This document shows, piece after piece, positions 49,224 to 59,387 of a DNA stretch of 64,000 bases (positions within the stretch are counted from its first letter, which is position 1; every line of letters begins with the position of its first letter). The DNA is from Vibrio metoecus (lineage in GTDB: Bacteria; Pseudomonadota; Gammaproteobacteria; Enterobacterales; Vibrionaceae). The stretch covers positions 1-64,000 of the forward strand of contig NZ_JJMN01000010.1 of assembly GCF_000696385.1 (NCBI RefSeq), written 5' to 3'. A model generated the notes under the pieces. That model saw only the letters and a program-made list of their open reading frames with translations, had not been told where the DNA came from and did no database searches. The translations under genes were made by a program, and so were the position numbers.

Positions 49224-50525
49224 ATGAACTATCAGCTTATGGAAACTGCCAATCGTTGGAAAATCGCGCTTCGCTCCATAAAAGGTGAATTGCTCATTAT
49301 CGGAATGATAGTGGTCAGCATCGTATTGATTAATACGCCTAAACTGCTATTTGAAGAGAAGATCCACGCCTACGAAAGAGATCAATTGCAACTCACCGTT
49401 GCGTTACAAAAAACACGCATTGATTACGCAAGCGCCATTCTTGAACAGTTCGATTCAGCCTCGTTACACCCTCGCTTACAAGCGTTTTTTACCCAAAACC
49501 AAGGCAACGTGTGTGTCATTGGTTATGGCTCCCCCCAACGTTGCCCATCCAACGTCATTAATGCGGTAAGATCGATGTCATCCGCCGCCGAAAGGGTGGC
49601 AGAGCCCAAAGTCAGAATCGCTTTTGCTGAAGATGTCACGCTGTTCTTCAAGCCCAACGGCAAGCAGATCCGCGTGTTATGGTTTCACCACGCCCAATTC
49701 TGGTCTGTACAACAAAAAAGCATCAGCTTGGTTCTGGTCAGCGGCAATAACATTCAATTTTTAGATAACCCGATTTCCCACTATAAACCTCTACTCAACT
49801 ACACGATTCTGCGTCACCGAGATAATTACGGTACGGTACACTTTGAAAATACCGACATGAGCTTTTTGCGCTGGAGTATCGGTGATCATCAACTGATCAG
49901 CGTGTTCAACGACAAAGTGCGCCTGTTTAACTTGATTTATTGGGTGATGTCAGCCTGTTTAACCCTTTTGCTCATCTTAGCTTGGCTACTGACTCGGCTA
50001 AACCTGCAAAAATTAACGGCTCAGAAACACGCCTATCTAGACAATTTAACTCGGCTCCATAATCGGCATTTTTTGAGCAAAATTAGCCCCAAAATGATCG
50101 AACATCCTCATTCAGTCGCCGCGATGATCGATATTGATCACTTCAAAAAAATTAATGACAAATACGGTCATATCACCGGAGACCGTATTCTGCAGGCAGT
50201 CGCTCGTTGCTTAAGGAAAAACGTTCGCGATACCGATGTACTGATCCGTTATGGGGGTGAAGAATTTTTGTTGCTGTTTCAAGCGCCATCCATTCATGAA
50301 GCCTGGTTGACGCTCGATCGCTTGCGTGAACGAGTGAAAGAAGATCACCTCTTGTATGGCACCAGTATTTCTATCGGCTTTAGTTACATAGAGGCAAGTT
50401 TACCTGCCGCCATTTCACGAGCAGATAATGCCCTGTATCAAGCCAAAGAGGCAGGCCGCGATACTGTGGTGGCGGCGGGTCAGCCTTTATCAGGCTCAGT
50501 CAACGACCTTTCCATCCCCTGCTAA
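49224..50525 (+). CDS. acgB: Membrane GGDEF diguanylate cyclase (AcgB-like)
   Basis: About 433 aa with two transmembrane helices (about 23-43 and 240-262), an extracytoplasmic sensor between them, and a GGDEF domain. The domain has YLDNLTRLHNRHFL, MIDIDHFKKINDKYGHITGD and the active site RYGGEEF. It makes c-di-GMP, opposing the neighbouring EAL protein. The ATG at 49224 (a GTG stands at 49221) is preceded by AGGA. It ends 7 bases from the convergent galM. Confidence 0.9.
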   Translation: MNYQLMETANRWKIALRSIKGELLIIGMIVVSIVLINTPKLLFEEKIHAYERDQLQLTVALQKTRIDYASAILEQFDSASLHPRLQAFFTQNQGNVCVIGYGSPQRCPSNVINAVRSMSSAAERVAEPKVRIAFAEDVTLFFKPNGKQIRVLWFHHAQFWSVQQKSISLVLVSGNNIQFLDNPISHYKPLLNYTILRHRDNYGTVHFENTDMSFLRWSIGDHQLISVFNDKVRLFNLIYWVMSACLTLLLILAWLLTRLNLQKLTAQKHAYLDNLTRLHNRHFLSKISPKMIEHPHSVAAMIDIDHFKKINDKYGHITGDRILQAVARCLRKNVRDTDVLIRYGGEEFLLLFQAPSIHEAWLTLDRLRERVKEDHLLYGTSISIGFSYIEASLPAAISRADNALYQAKEAGRDTVVAAGQPLSGSVNDLSIPC

Positions 50526-50532
50526 GCACCCG

Positions 50533-51597
50533 TTATTCATCCTTTTGGTAAATAAACTGGTAGCAAGTGCGGTAATGGTAGTGCTCTTGGGGCCGCAAAA
50601 TACAACTGGGTTGGGGCCATTCAGGATGGTGCGGCGAATCGGGCAAAAACTGTGTTTCTAGCGCAATACCAGCATAATCGACATACTCTGAACCACGCCT
50701 ATTTGGCGTTCCACCTAGCCAATTGCCAGTATAAAGTTGCATCGCAGGTTTATCCGTCGTTACCTGCAATTGTACTTTTCCATCGGCAGAGTAAAGTTTC
50801 GCCACCGGCTGGTACACATCGCGCTCTGGCGCAAAAAAGTAACTGTGGTCATAACCTTTGGCACTCACTTGCTGCGCGCCTTGTAACAGATGTTCACCAA
50901 CCTTTTTCGGCAACGTAAAATCAAAACCCGTTCCCACTACCGATTGCAATTCACCGCAGGGAATTCCAACGTCATCCGTGGGCAAATACTGCGCCGCATC
51001 AATCCAAAGTTGATGCTCAAGGCAGAGCTTGCCACTCTCCGCGCCATCTAAATTAAAGTAGGCGTGGTTTGTCAGGTTCACGGCTGTTGCACGATCAGTG
51101 GTGGCTTGGTACTCGATATTCACCCCACCTTGTTCATCCAAACGGTAGGTCACTGCTACGTGGAGATTGCCCGGAAAGCCTTGATCCCCATCAGCAGAAA
51201 GCAGGTGAAAGGTCACATGCTGGGCGCTTTGCTGCGTGATTTGCCAGCGCCGACGGTCAAAACCTTGGGCTCCGCCGTGTAAGGTATTCCCAGCTTGATT
51301 GGTAGAAAGCTCATAGCTTATGCCATTGATGCTGAATTCACCGCGCGCAATGCGGTTGGCATAGCGCCCAACACTCGCCCCCAAATAGCTACCTTGACGT
51401 AAAAAATCCGCCATGCTGTTCACGCCAAGTAATACTTCTCGTGCTGATTCACCGAGCGGCAATCTACAGCTTAACCACGTTGCTCCAATATCCATCAGCA
51501 CGACACGCATTCCGGCTTGGTTGCTCAACTCAACAAGGTTGGCAGGTTGACCATCGTAAGCCACCTGATTTGTCATACCGTCAAATAATGTGTTCAT
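50533..51597 (-). CDS. galM: Galactose mutarotase
   Basis: A 354-aa aldose 1-epimerase interconverting alpha- and beta-D-galactose. Features include GRYANRIARGEFSINGISYE, NTLHGGAQGFDRRRW and NLTNHAYFNLDG with the catalytic His. The C-terminal GIALETQFLPDSPHHPEWPQ carries the catalytic Glu. Third gene of galT-galK-galM, 8 bases after galK. Confidence 0.95.
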   Translation of the reverse strand: MNTLFDGMTNQVAYDGQPANLVELSNQAGMRVVLMDIGATWLSCRLPLGESAREVLLGVNSMADFLRQGSYLGASVGRYANRIARGEFSINGISYELSTNQAGNTLHGGAQGFDRRRWQITQQSAQHVTFHLLSADGDQGFPGNLHVAVTYRLDEQGGVNIEYQATTDRATAVNLTNHAYFNLDGAESGKLCLEHQLWIDAAQYLPTDDVGIPCGELQSVVGTGFDFTLPKKVGEHLLQGAQQVSAKGYDHSYFFAPERDVYQPVAKLYSADGKVQLQVTTDKPAMQLYTGNWLGGTPNRRGSEYVDYAGIALETQFLPDSPHHPEWPQPSCILRPQEHYHYRTCYQFIYQKDE

Positions 51598-51605
51598 TCA
51601 TTGCC

Positions 51606-52766
51606 TTATACGTGTTCAATCAGACCTGCGCCCGAAGTTGCATGACAAACATAAATTGACTCTTTTAAGCCTGTTGCCGCTTGATATTCGCGCTCCACTG
51701 CACGTTTCACGGCATCCACTTGAGTGGGGTGCACAAGTGCCACCACGCAACCACCAAATCCACCGCCAGTCATGCGTACCCCGCCTTGCTCCCCAATTTC
51801 TGCTTTGACGATTTCTACCAGCGTATCAATCTCTTTGACTGTGATTTCAAAATCATCGCGCATTGATGCATGTGATGCCGCCATCAACTCGCCTAAGCGC
51901 AGCATATTTCCTTCACGTAGAGCCTGCGCAGCCTGTAAGGTACGCTCGTTTTCTGTGATGATATGACGCGCCCGCTTTGCCACCAATGGCTCCAGTTCCG
52001 CTTGTTTCGCGGTAAATTGAGCCAAGGTCACATCACGTAATGCCTTGACTCCGAATGCTTTGGCTCCCGCTTCGCATTGTTGGCGGCGGGTGTTGTATTC
52101 ACTATCCACTAAGCCACGTTTTTTATTGGAATTGATGATCACCACCGCCATCTGCTCTGGCATCGAAACCGCTTCGGTCTGCAAACTGCGACAATCCAAC
52201 AACAAAGCATGGTTAGCTTGGCCTTGCGCCGAGATCATTTGATCCATAATCCCGCAGTTGCAACCAACAAACTGGTTTTCGGCTTGCTGCCCATTGAGCG
52301 CGATTTCAGCTTGGCTGATTTTTAAGTGGTACAACTCTTTAAACGTTTGCCCAATCACCACTTCTAATGCAGCGGATGAACTCAGCCCTGCACCCTGTGG
52401 CACATTGCCAGACACCGCAATGTCTGCGCCATGAAACTCATAGCCGCGCTCAATCAAGCATTTCACCACACCGCGAATGTAGTTCGCCCACATTTTCTCA
52501 GGCTGAAAAGTAATCTCTTCACGCAGATCAAATTGGTCAGTGTCATTGCCATAATCAACAGCCACCAAACGCACGAGAAAATCTTCACGTTTCGCAGCCG
52601 CAACAACCGTCTGATAATTGATCGCACAAGGCAGTACAAAGCCATCATTGTAGTCGGTGTGTTCACCGATCAAATTGACTCGCCCCGGAGCTTGTATTCG
52701 ATGTGTAGCAAAATAGCCAAAGACTTGCTCAAAGGCCGTGTTAACGTTTTGGATTAATTTTGACAT
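51606..52766 (-). CDS. galK: Galactokinase
   Basis: A 386-aa GHMP kinase phosphorylating galactose at C1. It has the galactokinase signature [19 protein letters not shown], the ATP loop [17 protein letters not shown] and [14 protein letters not shown] start at ATG 52766 ([20 protein letters not shown]); the frame extends to 52808. Middle gene of the Leloir operon; no galE is found in this window. Confidence 0.96.
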   Translation of the reverse strand: MSKLIQNVNTAFEQVFGYFATHRIQAPGRVNLIGEHTDYNDGFVLPCAINYQTVVAAAKREDFLVRLVAVDYGNDTDQFDLREEITFQPEKMWANYIRGVVKCLIERGYEFHGADIAVSGNVPQGAGLSSSAALEVVIGQTFKELYHLKISQAEIALNGQQAENQFVGCNCGIMDQMISAQGQANHALLLDCRSLQTEAVSMPEQMAVVIINSNKKRGLVDSEYNTRRQQCEAGAKAFGVKALRDVTLAQFTAKQAELEPLVAKRARHIITENERTLQAAQALREGNMLRLGELMAASHASMRDDFEITVKEIDTLVEIVKAEIGEQGGVRMTGGGFGGCVVALVHPTQVDAVKRAVEREYQAATGLKESIYVCHATSGAGLIEHV

Positions 52767-52826
52767 AGGGCTTCTCACTTTAAATTGGAACAACCGCACT
52801 GTGCTCACTACAGTGTCATATCGTTT

Positions 52827-53879
52827 TTACTGCTCTTTGTAATGTACATCGCTCACTGCACGCAGGCGCTCTGCTGCTTGTTCTGCGGTTAAATCACGCT
52901 GACTTTCTGCCAACATTTCATAGCCAACCATGAACTTGCGGATGGTTGCGCTGCGCAGCAAAGGAGGATAAAACAACGCGTGCAGTTGCCAGTGTTCTAT
53001 GTTGGTCTCAGGTTCAAAAAAGGGCGCGTAATGCCACCCCATCGAGTATGGGAAAGCACATTGAAATAAATTGTCGTAGCGACTGGTCAGCTTTTTGATC
53101 GCGAGTGCGAGATCATCACGCTGCTCATCATTAAGTTCATTCATGCGGCGGATATGTGTTTTCGGCAGCAGCAGTGTTTCAAATGGCCAAGCCGCCCAAT
53201 AGGGTACGACAGCCAGCCAATGCTCGGTTTCCACCACGATGCGTGTACCCTCTTTAAGTTCCGCTTGTACATAATCCACCAACAAGTTGCTGCCATGGTT
53301 TTGGTAATAAGCCTTGAGATGTTGCTCTTTGCGTTCAATTTCATTGGGTAAAAAACTGTTCGCCCAAATCTGTCCGTGCGGATGGGGTTGAGAACAGCCC
53401 ATCGCTTCTCCTTTATTCTCAAAGGCTTGAACCCAAACGTACTCTTTACCCAGTTCTTCGATTTGCTCATTCCAGGTTTCGATCACGTCGCGAATGTTCT
53501 TTAAAGGCAACTCTGGCAAGGTTTTACTGTGATCTGGAGAAAAGCAGATCACTCGGCTTAAACCACGCACGCCTTGAGTTTTGAACAACGGATTGTCGGA
53601 TTCAGGAGCGGCCGGAGAATCGACCATCAGTGCCGCAAAGTCATTGTTAAACACATAGGTGCCTGAGTAATTCGGGTTCACATCGCCAGAAATACGGGTA
53701 TTGGATGGACATAAAAAACACTGCGCATCGTAGTTAGCTAACTCAGCTAACGCGGGTTTTTCACCCGCTCCGCTCCAAGGGCGTTTTGCTCGATGCGGTG
53801 ATACTAAGATCCACTGCCCCGTCAAAGGGTTATAACGACGATGTGGATGATCCACGGGGTTAAATTTAAGCTCAGACAT
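52827..53879 (-). CDS. galT: Galactose-1-phosphate uridylyltransferase
   Basis: A 350-aa HIT-superfamily enzyme swapping UMP between UDP-glucose and galactose-1-phosphate. It has [20 protein letters not shown], the nucleotidyl-His motif [13 protein letters not shown], and Zn ligands [12 protein letters not shown] 53879 follows GAGAGATCGCT. First gene of the operon, directly behind the regulated gal promoter. Confidence 0.96.
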   Translation of the reverse strand: MSELKFNPVDHPHRRYNPLTGQWILVSPHRAKRPWSGAGEKPALAELANYDAQCFLCPSNTRISGDVNPNYSGTYVFNNDFAALMVDSPAAPESDNPLFKTQGVRGLSRVICFSPDHSKTLPELPLKNIRDVIETWNEQIEELGKEYVWVQAFENKGEAMGCSQPHPHGQIWANSFLPNEIERKEQHLKAYYQNHGSNLLVDYVQAELKEGTRIVVETEHWLAVVPYWAAWPFETLLLPKTHIRRMNELNDEQRDDLALAIKKLTSRYDNLFQCAFPYSMGWHYAPFFEPETNIEHWQLHALFYPPLLRSATIRKFMVGYEMLAESQRDLTAEQAAERLRAVSDVHYKEQ

Positions 53880-53969
53880 AGCGATCTCTCCGCTTCTCTC
53901 CAACAATCCGTTGAGAAAACGATCATCAATATTCAAAAATTAGGCTAGCAGCGCAGTTGCCCTGCCTTT

Positions 53970-54037
53970 AGCAAAAGCATAGCAATCTTCTCTACTGACA
54001 TTCTGTGAGGCCAATCGCACAGTGTAAACGTTTCCAT
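53970..54037 (-). promoter_or_regulatory. gal promoter with CRP site and Gal operator
   Basis: On the minus strand an extended -10 TGCTATGCT (-10 hexamer at 53976-53981) predicts a start near 53970. The CRP site TGTGAGGCCAATCGCA (54004-54019) matches the consensus at 9 of 10 core bases and is centred 41.5 bases upstream of that start, the class II position. Directly beyond lies GTGTAAACGTTTCCAT (54022-54037), a GalR-type operator with a perfect first half-site. The layout closely parallels E. coli galP1. Confidence 0.75.
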
Positions 54038-54185
54038 CTTTATTTAAAGTAACGTGATGACAAGGCCGAGCCATATGCTTAAACAACCAAACGAGGACAA
54101 TCAATAAGATCAAGGAGATGAGATTTTAAGTCTCAATAACCGCGTAGGGTTAATCTGTAGAATGTTTTGAGGCTAAACCTTCACA

Positions 54186-54201
54186 AGTTAAACGTTTACA
54201 C
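54186..54201 (-). promoter_or_regulatory. Second Gal operator
   Basis: GTGTAAACGTTTAACT on the minus strand shares its first ten bases with the operator at 54022-54037. The centres are 164 bp apart, so a looping repressor could hold both. It overlaps the 3' flank of the MFS gene. The rest of the 380-base gap between galT and the MFS gene holds an inverted repeat at 54204-54226 (GGGTTTCA/TGAAACCC) and nothing else I recognise. Confidence 0.55.
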
Positions 54202-54261
54202 AAGGGTTTCATAGAGTGTGAAACCCAACGAGCATCACTCCGTTAGGTTCATTGGTCATAA

Positions 54262-55698
54262 TCAAGAGTCGAAAGCGTAATCATCTAACTGAATTTTAGG
54301 GGCTCGCAACGCATTCAGCGCCCCCAGTAGCGCGAGCAGTCCTGCAACCGCGAAACCAATTTGAAAGGCATGCAGCACCTCACTTTGTGGCATTGCAGCA
54401 ATCGCTTTCAGGCCACTGTGTGGAGAGAGCCCCGGTAGTAAAGAGTAGATCAAGGTGCCAAAAAATGCGGTACCCACCGAAGCCCCCAAAGAACGGCTCA
54501 ACGATGCCATGGCGGTAATCCGTCCTAAATTTGCCTTGCCCGCTAACGTTTGAATCAATACTTGAGTTGAGGGCATTACCGTTCCTAGCCCTAGACCGCA
54601 CAAGGCTGCAATCACACTGACCCATTGCGCCGATAACGGAAAAAAAGGACTAAATGCCACAAATGCACAACTGCTTAAGCTCATACCAAAAACGGGTAAA
54701 AATTTCGGCACACCTGTTTTAGCGATCACTTTACCGGTGATATAAGCACCACCAATAATCCCGCATGAGAGTGGGATTAACAGCAAACCCGATTGCGCAG
54801 CATTGACCTTGAGTCCCAATTGCAAAAAAATGGGCAAGAAAAAGATCAATGCAAACAGACATGCGGCAAAAATAAAGGTAGACAGTAACGGAATATGAAT
54901 CTCTCTGCGGGCTAATAAATGCAGCGGAAGAAAAGAGGCTTTAACACGCTTTTGCTGAGTGATAAACAGCAAAGAGGTGAGAACGAATAAACCAACCAGT
55001 ATCAAACTGGTGCTGGAGAACCATGAAAAATAATGTCCGCCCGCCGACAGCCAATAGATGATGAGGGTCATCATACTCGGAAAAAGGATCAGCCCCGCAA
55101 CATCAATCGATGCTTCCGATTTGCGTGAACTTTGCACAAACTTAAATCGCGCCAAGCGATATAGCGCAATTCCGACTAAAGGCAAATTGAACCAGAACAG
55201 CCATTGCCAAGAGAGGTAAGTTACCAGCACCCCGCCAAGTACGGGGCCACCAATACTGGCCACAGCAAACAAAGAGGAAAAATACCCTTGAAACCGTGCA
55301 CGCTCACGCGGAGGAACCAATTCACCAATCAGGGCTTGCGACAAACTCATCAATCCGCCACTGCCTAACCCTTGTACAATACGTCCCGCGACGAGCCACG
55401 GCATATTGATTGCAAACGCACAAATCACTGAACCTAAGGCAAAAATACTCAACGCGATCATTAAGATCGGTTTGCGTCCATACTGATCGCCCAACCAACC
55501 ATACACGGGAACACTGGCGGCACTGGCTAGCATGTAGCCGATTGCAATCCATGAGGAGAGTTGTAAATTGCCTAGGTCACGTACGATCGTGGGTGTCGCT
55601 GTCGCGAGTAGAGTTTGATCCACGGCGGCCAAAAACATCGGCAGAAATACGGTAAAGAAAATACTGAGAAAGGTTTTTCTATCCACTGGCTGTGACAT
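54262..55698 (-). CDS. MFS drug exporter (DHA2/EmrB type)
   Basis: A 478-aa transporter with about 14 transmembrane helices. Typical blocks are VDQTLLATATPTIVRDL, the motif A GWLGDQYGRKPILM, and motif C-like AVASIGGPVLGGVL. DHA2 members export drugs or toxic compounds by proton antiport. No regulator or adaptor (EmrA) gene is next to it. Direction is the same as the gal operon, but the regulated gal promoter lies in between, so it is separate. Confidence 0.9.
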   Translation of the reverse strand: MSQPVDRKTFLSIFFTVFLPMFLAAVDQTLLATATPTIVRDLGNLQLSSWIAIGYMLASAASVPVYGWLGDQYGRKPILMIALSIFALGSVICAFAINMPWLVAGRIVQGLGSGGLMSLSQALIGELVPPRERARFQGYFSSLFAVASIGGPVLGGVLVTYLSWQWLFWFNLPLVGIALYRLARFKFVQSSRKSEASIDVAGLILFPSMMTLIIYWLSAGGHYFSWFSSTSLILVGLFVLTSLLFITQQKRVKASFLPLHLLARREIHIPLLSTFIFAACLFALIFFLPIFLQLGLKVNAAQSGLLLIPLSCGIIGGAYITGKVIAKTGVPKFLPVFGMSLSSCAFVAFSPFFPLSAQWVSVIAALCGLGLGTVMPSTQVLIQTLAGKANLGRITAMASLSRSLGASVGTAFFGTLIYSLLPGLSPHSGLKAIAAMPQSEVLHAFQIGFAVAGLLALLGALNALRAPKIQLDDYAFDS

Positions 55699-56017
55699 AC
55701 ATCCCCCACTGACACCCTGCGTATTACCAGATCAATTTCATAGCACAAACACACGGATATCATAAAGCAATCCTAGCCGCTCAGTGAGTAGATATTGCAA
55801 CCTAGCTCCACAAGCCTCTGACCAAAAACGCATGTTTCGAATAACGTGTTCAGCCGATCGCTTGCTTTTCTGGTTAACGGAATAAAGGAGGGAGCGTGAC
55901 TACATGATGAATGAAGAGCACATTACACAAAGGGACGTAAGTGAAAATGCTTGAATCACAGAAACAACAAAGCCCGCATTACGCGGGCTTTATTACGTGT
56001 TCATACTGAACGAATTC
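55699..56017. other. Region between the MFS gene and the tRNA genes
   Basis: About 320 bases with the MFS promoter and the tRNA terminator at 55969-55991. A short plus-strand frame at 55904-55954 (16 codons, with GGAGGG upstream) is too short to support. Confidence 0.5.
55969..55991 (-). terminator. Terminator of the tRNA operon
   Basis: AAAGCCCGC (55969-55977) pairs with GCGGGCTTT (55983-55991) around ATTAC. On the minus strand it is followed by GTTGTTTC. It ends the two-tRNA transcript. Confidence 0.8.
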
Positions 56018-56094
56018 TGGTGCGTCTAAGTGGACTCGAACCACCGACCCCCACCATGTCAAGGTGGTGCTCTAACCAACTGAGCTATAGACGC
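56018..56094 (-). tRNA. tRNA-Val (GAC)
   Basis: Seventy-seven bases including encoded CCA. Acceptor stem GCGTCTA/TAGACGC, D-arm AGCTCAGTTGGTTAGAGC, anticodon loop TTGACAT (anticodon GAC), T-loop TTCGAGT. All stems pair. It reads the GUC and GUU valine codons. Confidence 0.95.
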
Positions 56095-56115
56095 ATACTG
56101 TGTTGAAGTTTCTCA

Positions 56116-56193
56116 TGGTGCGTCCGTAGTGGACTCGAACCACCGACCCCCACCATGTCAAGGTGGTGCTCTAACCAACTGAGCTACGGACGC
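56116..56193 (-). tRNA. tRNA-Val (GAC), with one extra base
   Basis: A second copy nearly identical to the first; the acceptor stem is GCGTCCG/CGGACGC and CCA is encoded. It is 78 instead of 77 bases long: an extra base (T at 56127 on the plus strand) lies between the T-stem and the 3' acceptor strand. Such an insertion is not normal in a tRNA; it is either a sequence error or a defective copy. Confidence 0.92.
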
Positions 56194-56465
56194 ATCGCTT
56201 GAGAACGAGGTGGATATTAACGGCAGATTTTCTGACGTGCAAGCCCAATTTCTTTGTTTTTGAACCGTTTGGCTTTTCTATCATCAGTTTGATGCTTTTT
56301 TACACTTCTGCCATTTGGTTTTCCTCTATTCCACCCCTAGAGTACGGGCGATTTCAAGAATTAGAGCGCCGTCTAGTTTTGTGATATGCATTCAAGATCA
56401 ATGTTGATCCGAGCAGGTAAGGCTGTACTATAAACGCTTAATTTTAGCCCCGAAGAGGGTAAGTC

Positions 56466-57529
56466 ATGGATGCTAGGTTATTCGACAACACACAAACACT
56501 GCGAGCGTCAGTGTTGTGCGGGCTCAGCTTTTTTTGGGCTTTGATCGCTTTTTTGATGGCACTGATCAATTTTTGGTCACAAGCCAGAAATTACAACTCG
56601 GGCTTATCGAGTTGGTTTGTGCTTTTTATTTCTTCTGTATATTTACACCCTGGCCAAGCGCCGCGCTCACACGCAGGGGCAGGTTTATCTGTATCTATTT
56701 ATTCTCACAGGTACCACCCTTTTCGCGACCTACATGAAACCATTAGTGATGGGAATTTATGTTTGGAGCTGTTTTGTGCCTATCCTTTTTTATATTTTTA
56801 CCTCAACTCGCTTTGCTTTCCTCATTTCAGGTCTCTTCTTGCTCTTGCAAGGCAGCGTTGTGTATTGGCAATCACACAATGATCTCTCGATTTCTGGGTC
56901 AATTTTACTGCACTTGTGTTTTACCTATATTGGCCTTTGGGTCGTGGCTCATGTGTATGAGGAAAATCGACCGTAAAATTGAGAACTCCCTACTCTATCT
57001 TGCATCTAGAGATCCTCTTACTGGGGCTCATAATCGTTTGTCACTAACGACCTCCTTCCATCACTTTGAACAGTTTAGTGATCAAACATCACTCAGTTTA
57101 TTGGTGATTGATTTGGATTTTTTCAAATTAATTAACGATCAGTATGGCCATGATACGGGTGATAAAGTACTGGTAGAAACCACACGCCTGCTGGCTCAAG
57201 TCGTTGGTGACAGTAATTTATATCGGATTGGTGGCGAAGAGTTTTGCGTAACGCTGTTTGATCAATCTTTAGAACAAGCAGAGAAAGTTTGTGAGCGGTT
57301 AAGAACCATCATTAGCCAGCATTTATTCGCTTTTGGTGATAAGCGTGTGCAAGTGACCATCAGTATCGGTGTCTGTGAATACCAACCAGGAGATCAACTC
57401 AACGATCTCCTGAAATTTGCAGATATTGAACTGTATCGAGCCAAAAAGGCTGGAAGAAATCAGGTTCGTTTATTTCAACATGCGCAGTTCAACGTCAACC
57501 GAGCGAATCAACAAACCGAGAATCTGTAA
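56466..57529 (+). pseudogene. Membrane GGDEF diguanylate cyclase, at least three frameshifts
   Basis: GGDEF protein, about 354 aa if whole. Good start: GAAGAGGG precedes ATG 56466. Frame 1 reads MDARLFDNTQTLRASVLCGL to the T run 56570-56574. One more T gives INFLVTSQKLQLGLIELVCA. A second slip near 56640-56650 leads into LAKRRAHTQGQVYLYLFILT. A third at about 56968-56972 (CGACCGTAAA, one base too many) changes the reading to RKIENSLLYLASRDPLTG. The N-terminal half has about six transmembrane helices; the cyclase half is intact with LVIDLDFFKLINDQYGHD and the active site RIGGEEF. It should make c-di-GMP if the frame is really continuous. Confidence 0.85.
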
Positions 57530-58236
57530 TTAGTTATTCTCGTTAGCCTCTTCATCTTCAAATTCGTAAACCACATTGTAGTTTTCTGTGTAAGAACAGT
57601 GTGGTTGGCGGCTACAAGTGAAGAAGCGTCGCCCACGGTATTCGCCTTGAGTAGCCACTTTGATCACCATCGGGCTGCCGCAACGCTTACAAAAGCGCAC
57701 TTCTTGATCCGGCTGAATGAGATCAATGTGCGCCGCTAGCAGACGTCGCAATTTTCCCACTTGGTAGCTCATCCGAACATTCGTACCAATCAAAGGAATA
57801 TTGGCAGATTTGCACACGTGGAGCAGCAGCTTCTCGCGCTCAACTTTGCCTTTTTGCAGCTCTTTACCATCATCCAATTCAATGACGACTCTGGGTTCAA
57901 GCGTTCTCGCATCACACACCAAAAAGTCAAAGTAGCTTTTTGATATCTTGTTATAGGCAATGAACCAATGCTTTTTGCTTGGTAACTTATGCGGCGTGAT
58001 CACATTCGCCATATTCACTTTGGCCAGTACCACACCGTGGTCGCCCACTGCACTAACTAACGCGTTATAAAAAGCGCTTTCTTTCATATCGAGCAGCGGC
58101 CCTCTCTTTTTATAGGCATACTCTTTGGTGTCATCGTGACGGATCACGTACTTTTTGAATTAATGAAAAAAAACAGCACAAGTAGGATGACGACAATAAA
58201 AATTTCAACCCATAAATCATTTGAACCATAAATCAT
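57530..58236 (-). pseudogene. DUF2726 membrane protein with zinc finger, N-terminal frameshift
   Basis: A DUF2726 protein with a C-terminal topoisomerase-type zinc finger (FCKRCGSPMVIKVATQG, FFTCSRQPHCSYTENYN). The intact frame runs from GTG 58147 (205 aa), but the preceding bases in another frame encode MIYGSNDLWVEIF and then IVVILLVLFFFIN, a membrane anchor that members of this family usually have. One more A in the A run at 58152-58156 (minus strand) joins them as FINSKKYVIRHDDTKEYAYK. So the true start is probably ATG 58236. The DUF2726 domain resembles restriction-endonuclease folds; function unknown. Confidence 0.8.
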
Positions 58237-58242
58237 TTGAAC
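58211..58242 (+). repeat. Tandem 16-bp duplication
   Basis: CATAAATCATTTGAAC occurs twice in direct succession (58211-58226 and 58227-58242). It covers the predicted start of the DUF2726 gene, so the duplication may have changed its first codons or leader. Confidence 0.85.
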
Positions 58243-58448
58243 CGCAGTAATGAAAGAAGTGACATCCTGATGTATTTAAGAAGTGCCAACCTGTTATCAC
58301 TTCTTGCAATCAATGGATGATCGATTTGCTATTGATAACTGATGTTGTGCTGAAAGACCAGTTTGGATTATTGATTTTGTGCCGAAAATAAAGGAGTTAG
58401 AGCATTCTTATTGAAAGAAGGTGGTTGAGTCACGAAAAAGGCTCACCA

Positions 58449-59252
58449 TTAATTCTTCTCTGGCATTTTCAGTTCAATCACTTGACGTTGATTGAGCCGT
58501 AATAAAGACAGTGATTTTCCCCAATATTGCTTAATCAAACGATCCATTAACCCTGATTCTACGGCCTGTTTCAAAGCTTGTTCTAACGTATCTTTGTACT
58601 GGGCCGTTTTAGGGCTTAGATAAAATCTAAAATCATTTTGATACTGGAGAAGCAGATGCTGTTCAATAGCGAGATGGGGATTGAGGATTGATTCTTGGTA
58701 AATTTCAGTCACACCACGAGGGAAATAGTTCACCTCTCCAGTGACGCTAAGCTTTTTGTACAGTTCTCTCCATTCCCCATTTTGAATATAAAAAGGCAAC
58801 TGATTGTAACGCCAGACAGTAATATCTACCCAATGCTCACCTAATCCTGCAATCAACAATGTTTTGCGCAGGTCACCTAATGTGGCAACGTTGTCGAATC
58901 GACTTTGCAGGCTAGGAGGAATGAGCAATATGCGCTGCCCGATCAAACCATGCGTCAGCGGAATATCGATATAAGCAAAATGTTGATTACGCTCTGGACT
59001 TTCTAATAACCAAGTCAGTGACAGTTGGTCATTCTCCACCATTTTCACTACACGCTTTTGGGGAAGGTGTGGATAAGGCGTCTCAATAATCAGGTCAATA
59101 CCTTGGTCTGCTAAAGCGCGAGTGAGTAATTCATGGTAGTAAGCGTGACCATTATCGCTTTGTGCCGGTAACACCAACGTTATGGTTTGATTACCCGCCC
59201 AAACGCTGGCTGAAAAGAATAATAAAAAACACGGCAACCAAGATATTCGCAT
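58449..59252 (-). CDS. Periplasmic solute-binding protein (family 3-like)
   Basis: A 267-aa exported protein; signal peptide MRISWLPCFLLFFSASVWA. The fold suggests an amino-acid-type binding protein (YYHELLTRALADQGIDLIIE, LLIAGLGEHWVDITVWRYN, LEQALKQAVESGLMDRLIKQ). No permease or ATPase gene is near. Such stand-alone proteins may serve sensing rather than uptake. Confidence 0.75.
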   Translation of the reverse strand: MRISWLPCFLLFFSASVWAGNQTITLVLPAQSDNGHAYYHELLTRALADQGIDLIIETPYPHLPQKRVVKMVENDQLSLTWLLESPERNQHFAYIDIPLTHGLIGQRILLIPPSLQSRFDNVATLGDLRKTLLIAGLGEHWVDITVWRYNQLPFYIQNGEWRELYKKLSVTGEVNYFPRGVTEIYQESILNPHLAIEQHLLLQYQNDFRFYLSPKTAQYKDTLEQALKQAVESGLMDRLIKQYWGKSLSLLRLNQRQVIELKMPEKN

Positions 59253-59363
59253 ACTGCCTCCACCGCCACTTTATCCTCTACCATCTCATGGTGCGGTATT
59301 GCCAAGATGTCTACTGTTGAAGGTATAACGTTTTCACAACAAAGAGACTCTTATCATTGAGAA

Positions 59364-59384
59364 AAGCGGAGCTTAGCTCCGCTT
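59364..59384 (-). terminator. Terminator of cheV
   Basis: AAGCGGAGC (59364-59372) pairs with GCTCCGCTT (59376-59384) around TTA; on the minus strand TTCTC follows. It starts 4 bases beyond the cheV stop. Confidence 0.75.
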
Positions 59385-59387
59385 CTG

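Noticed and set aside
56018..56193. Integration of a mobile element at the tRNA-Val genes
   Set aside because: No integrase, direct repeat of a tRNA 3' end or foreign genes are near; the two tRNAs are simply tandem.
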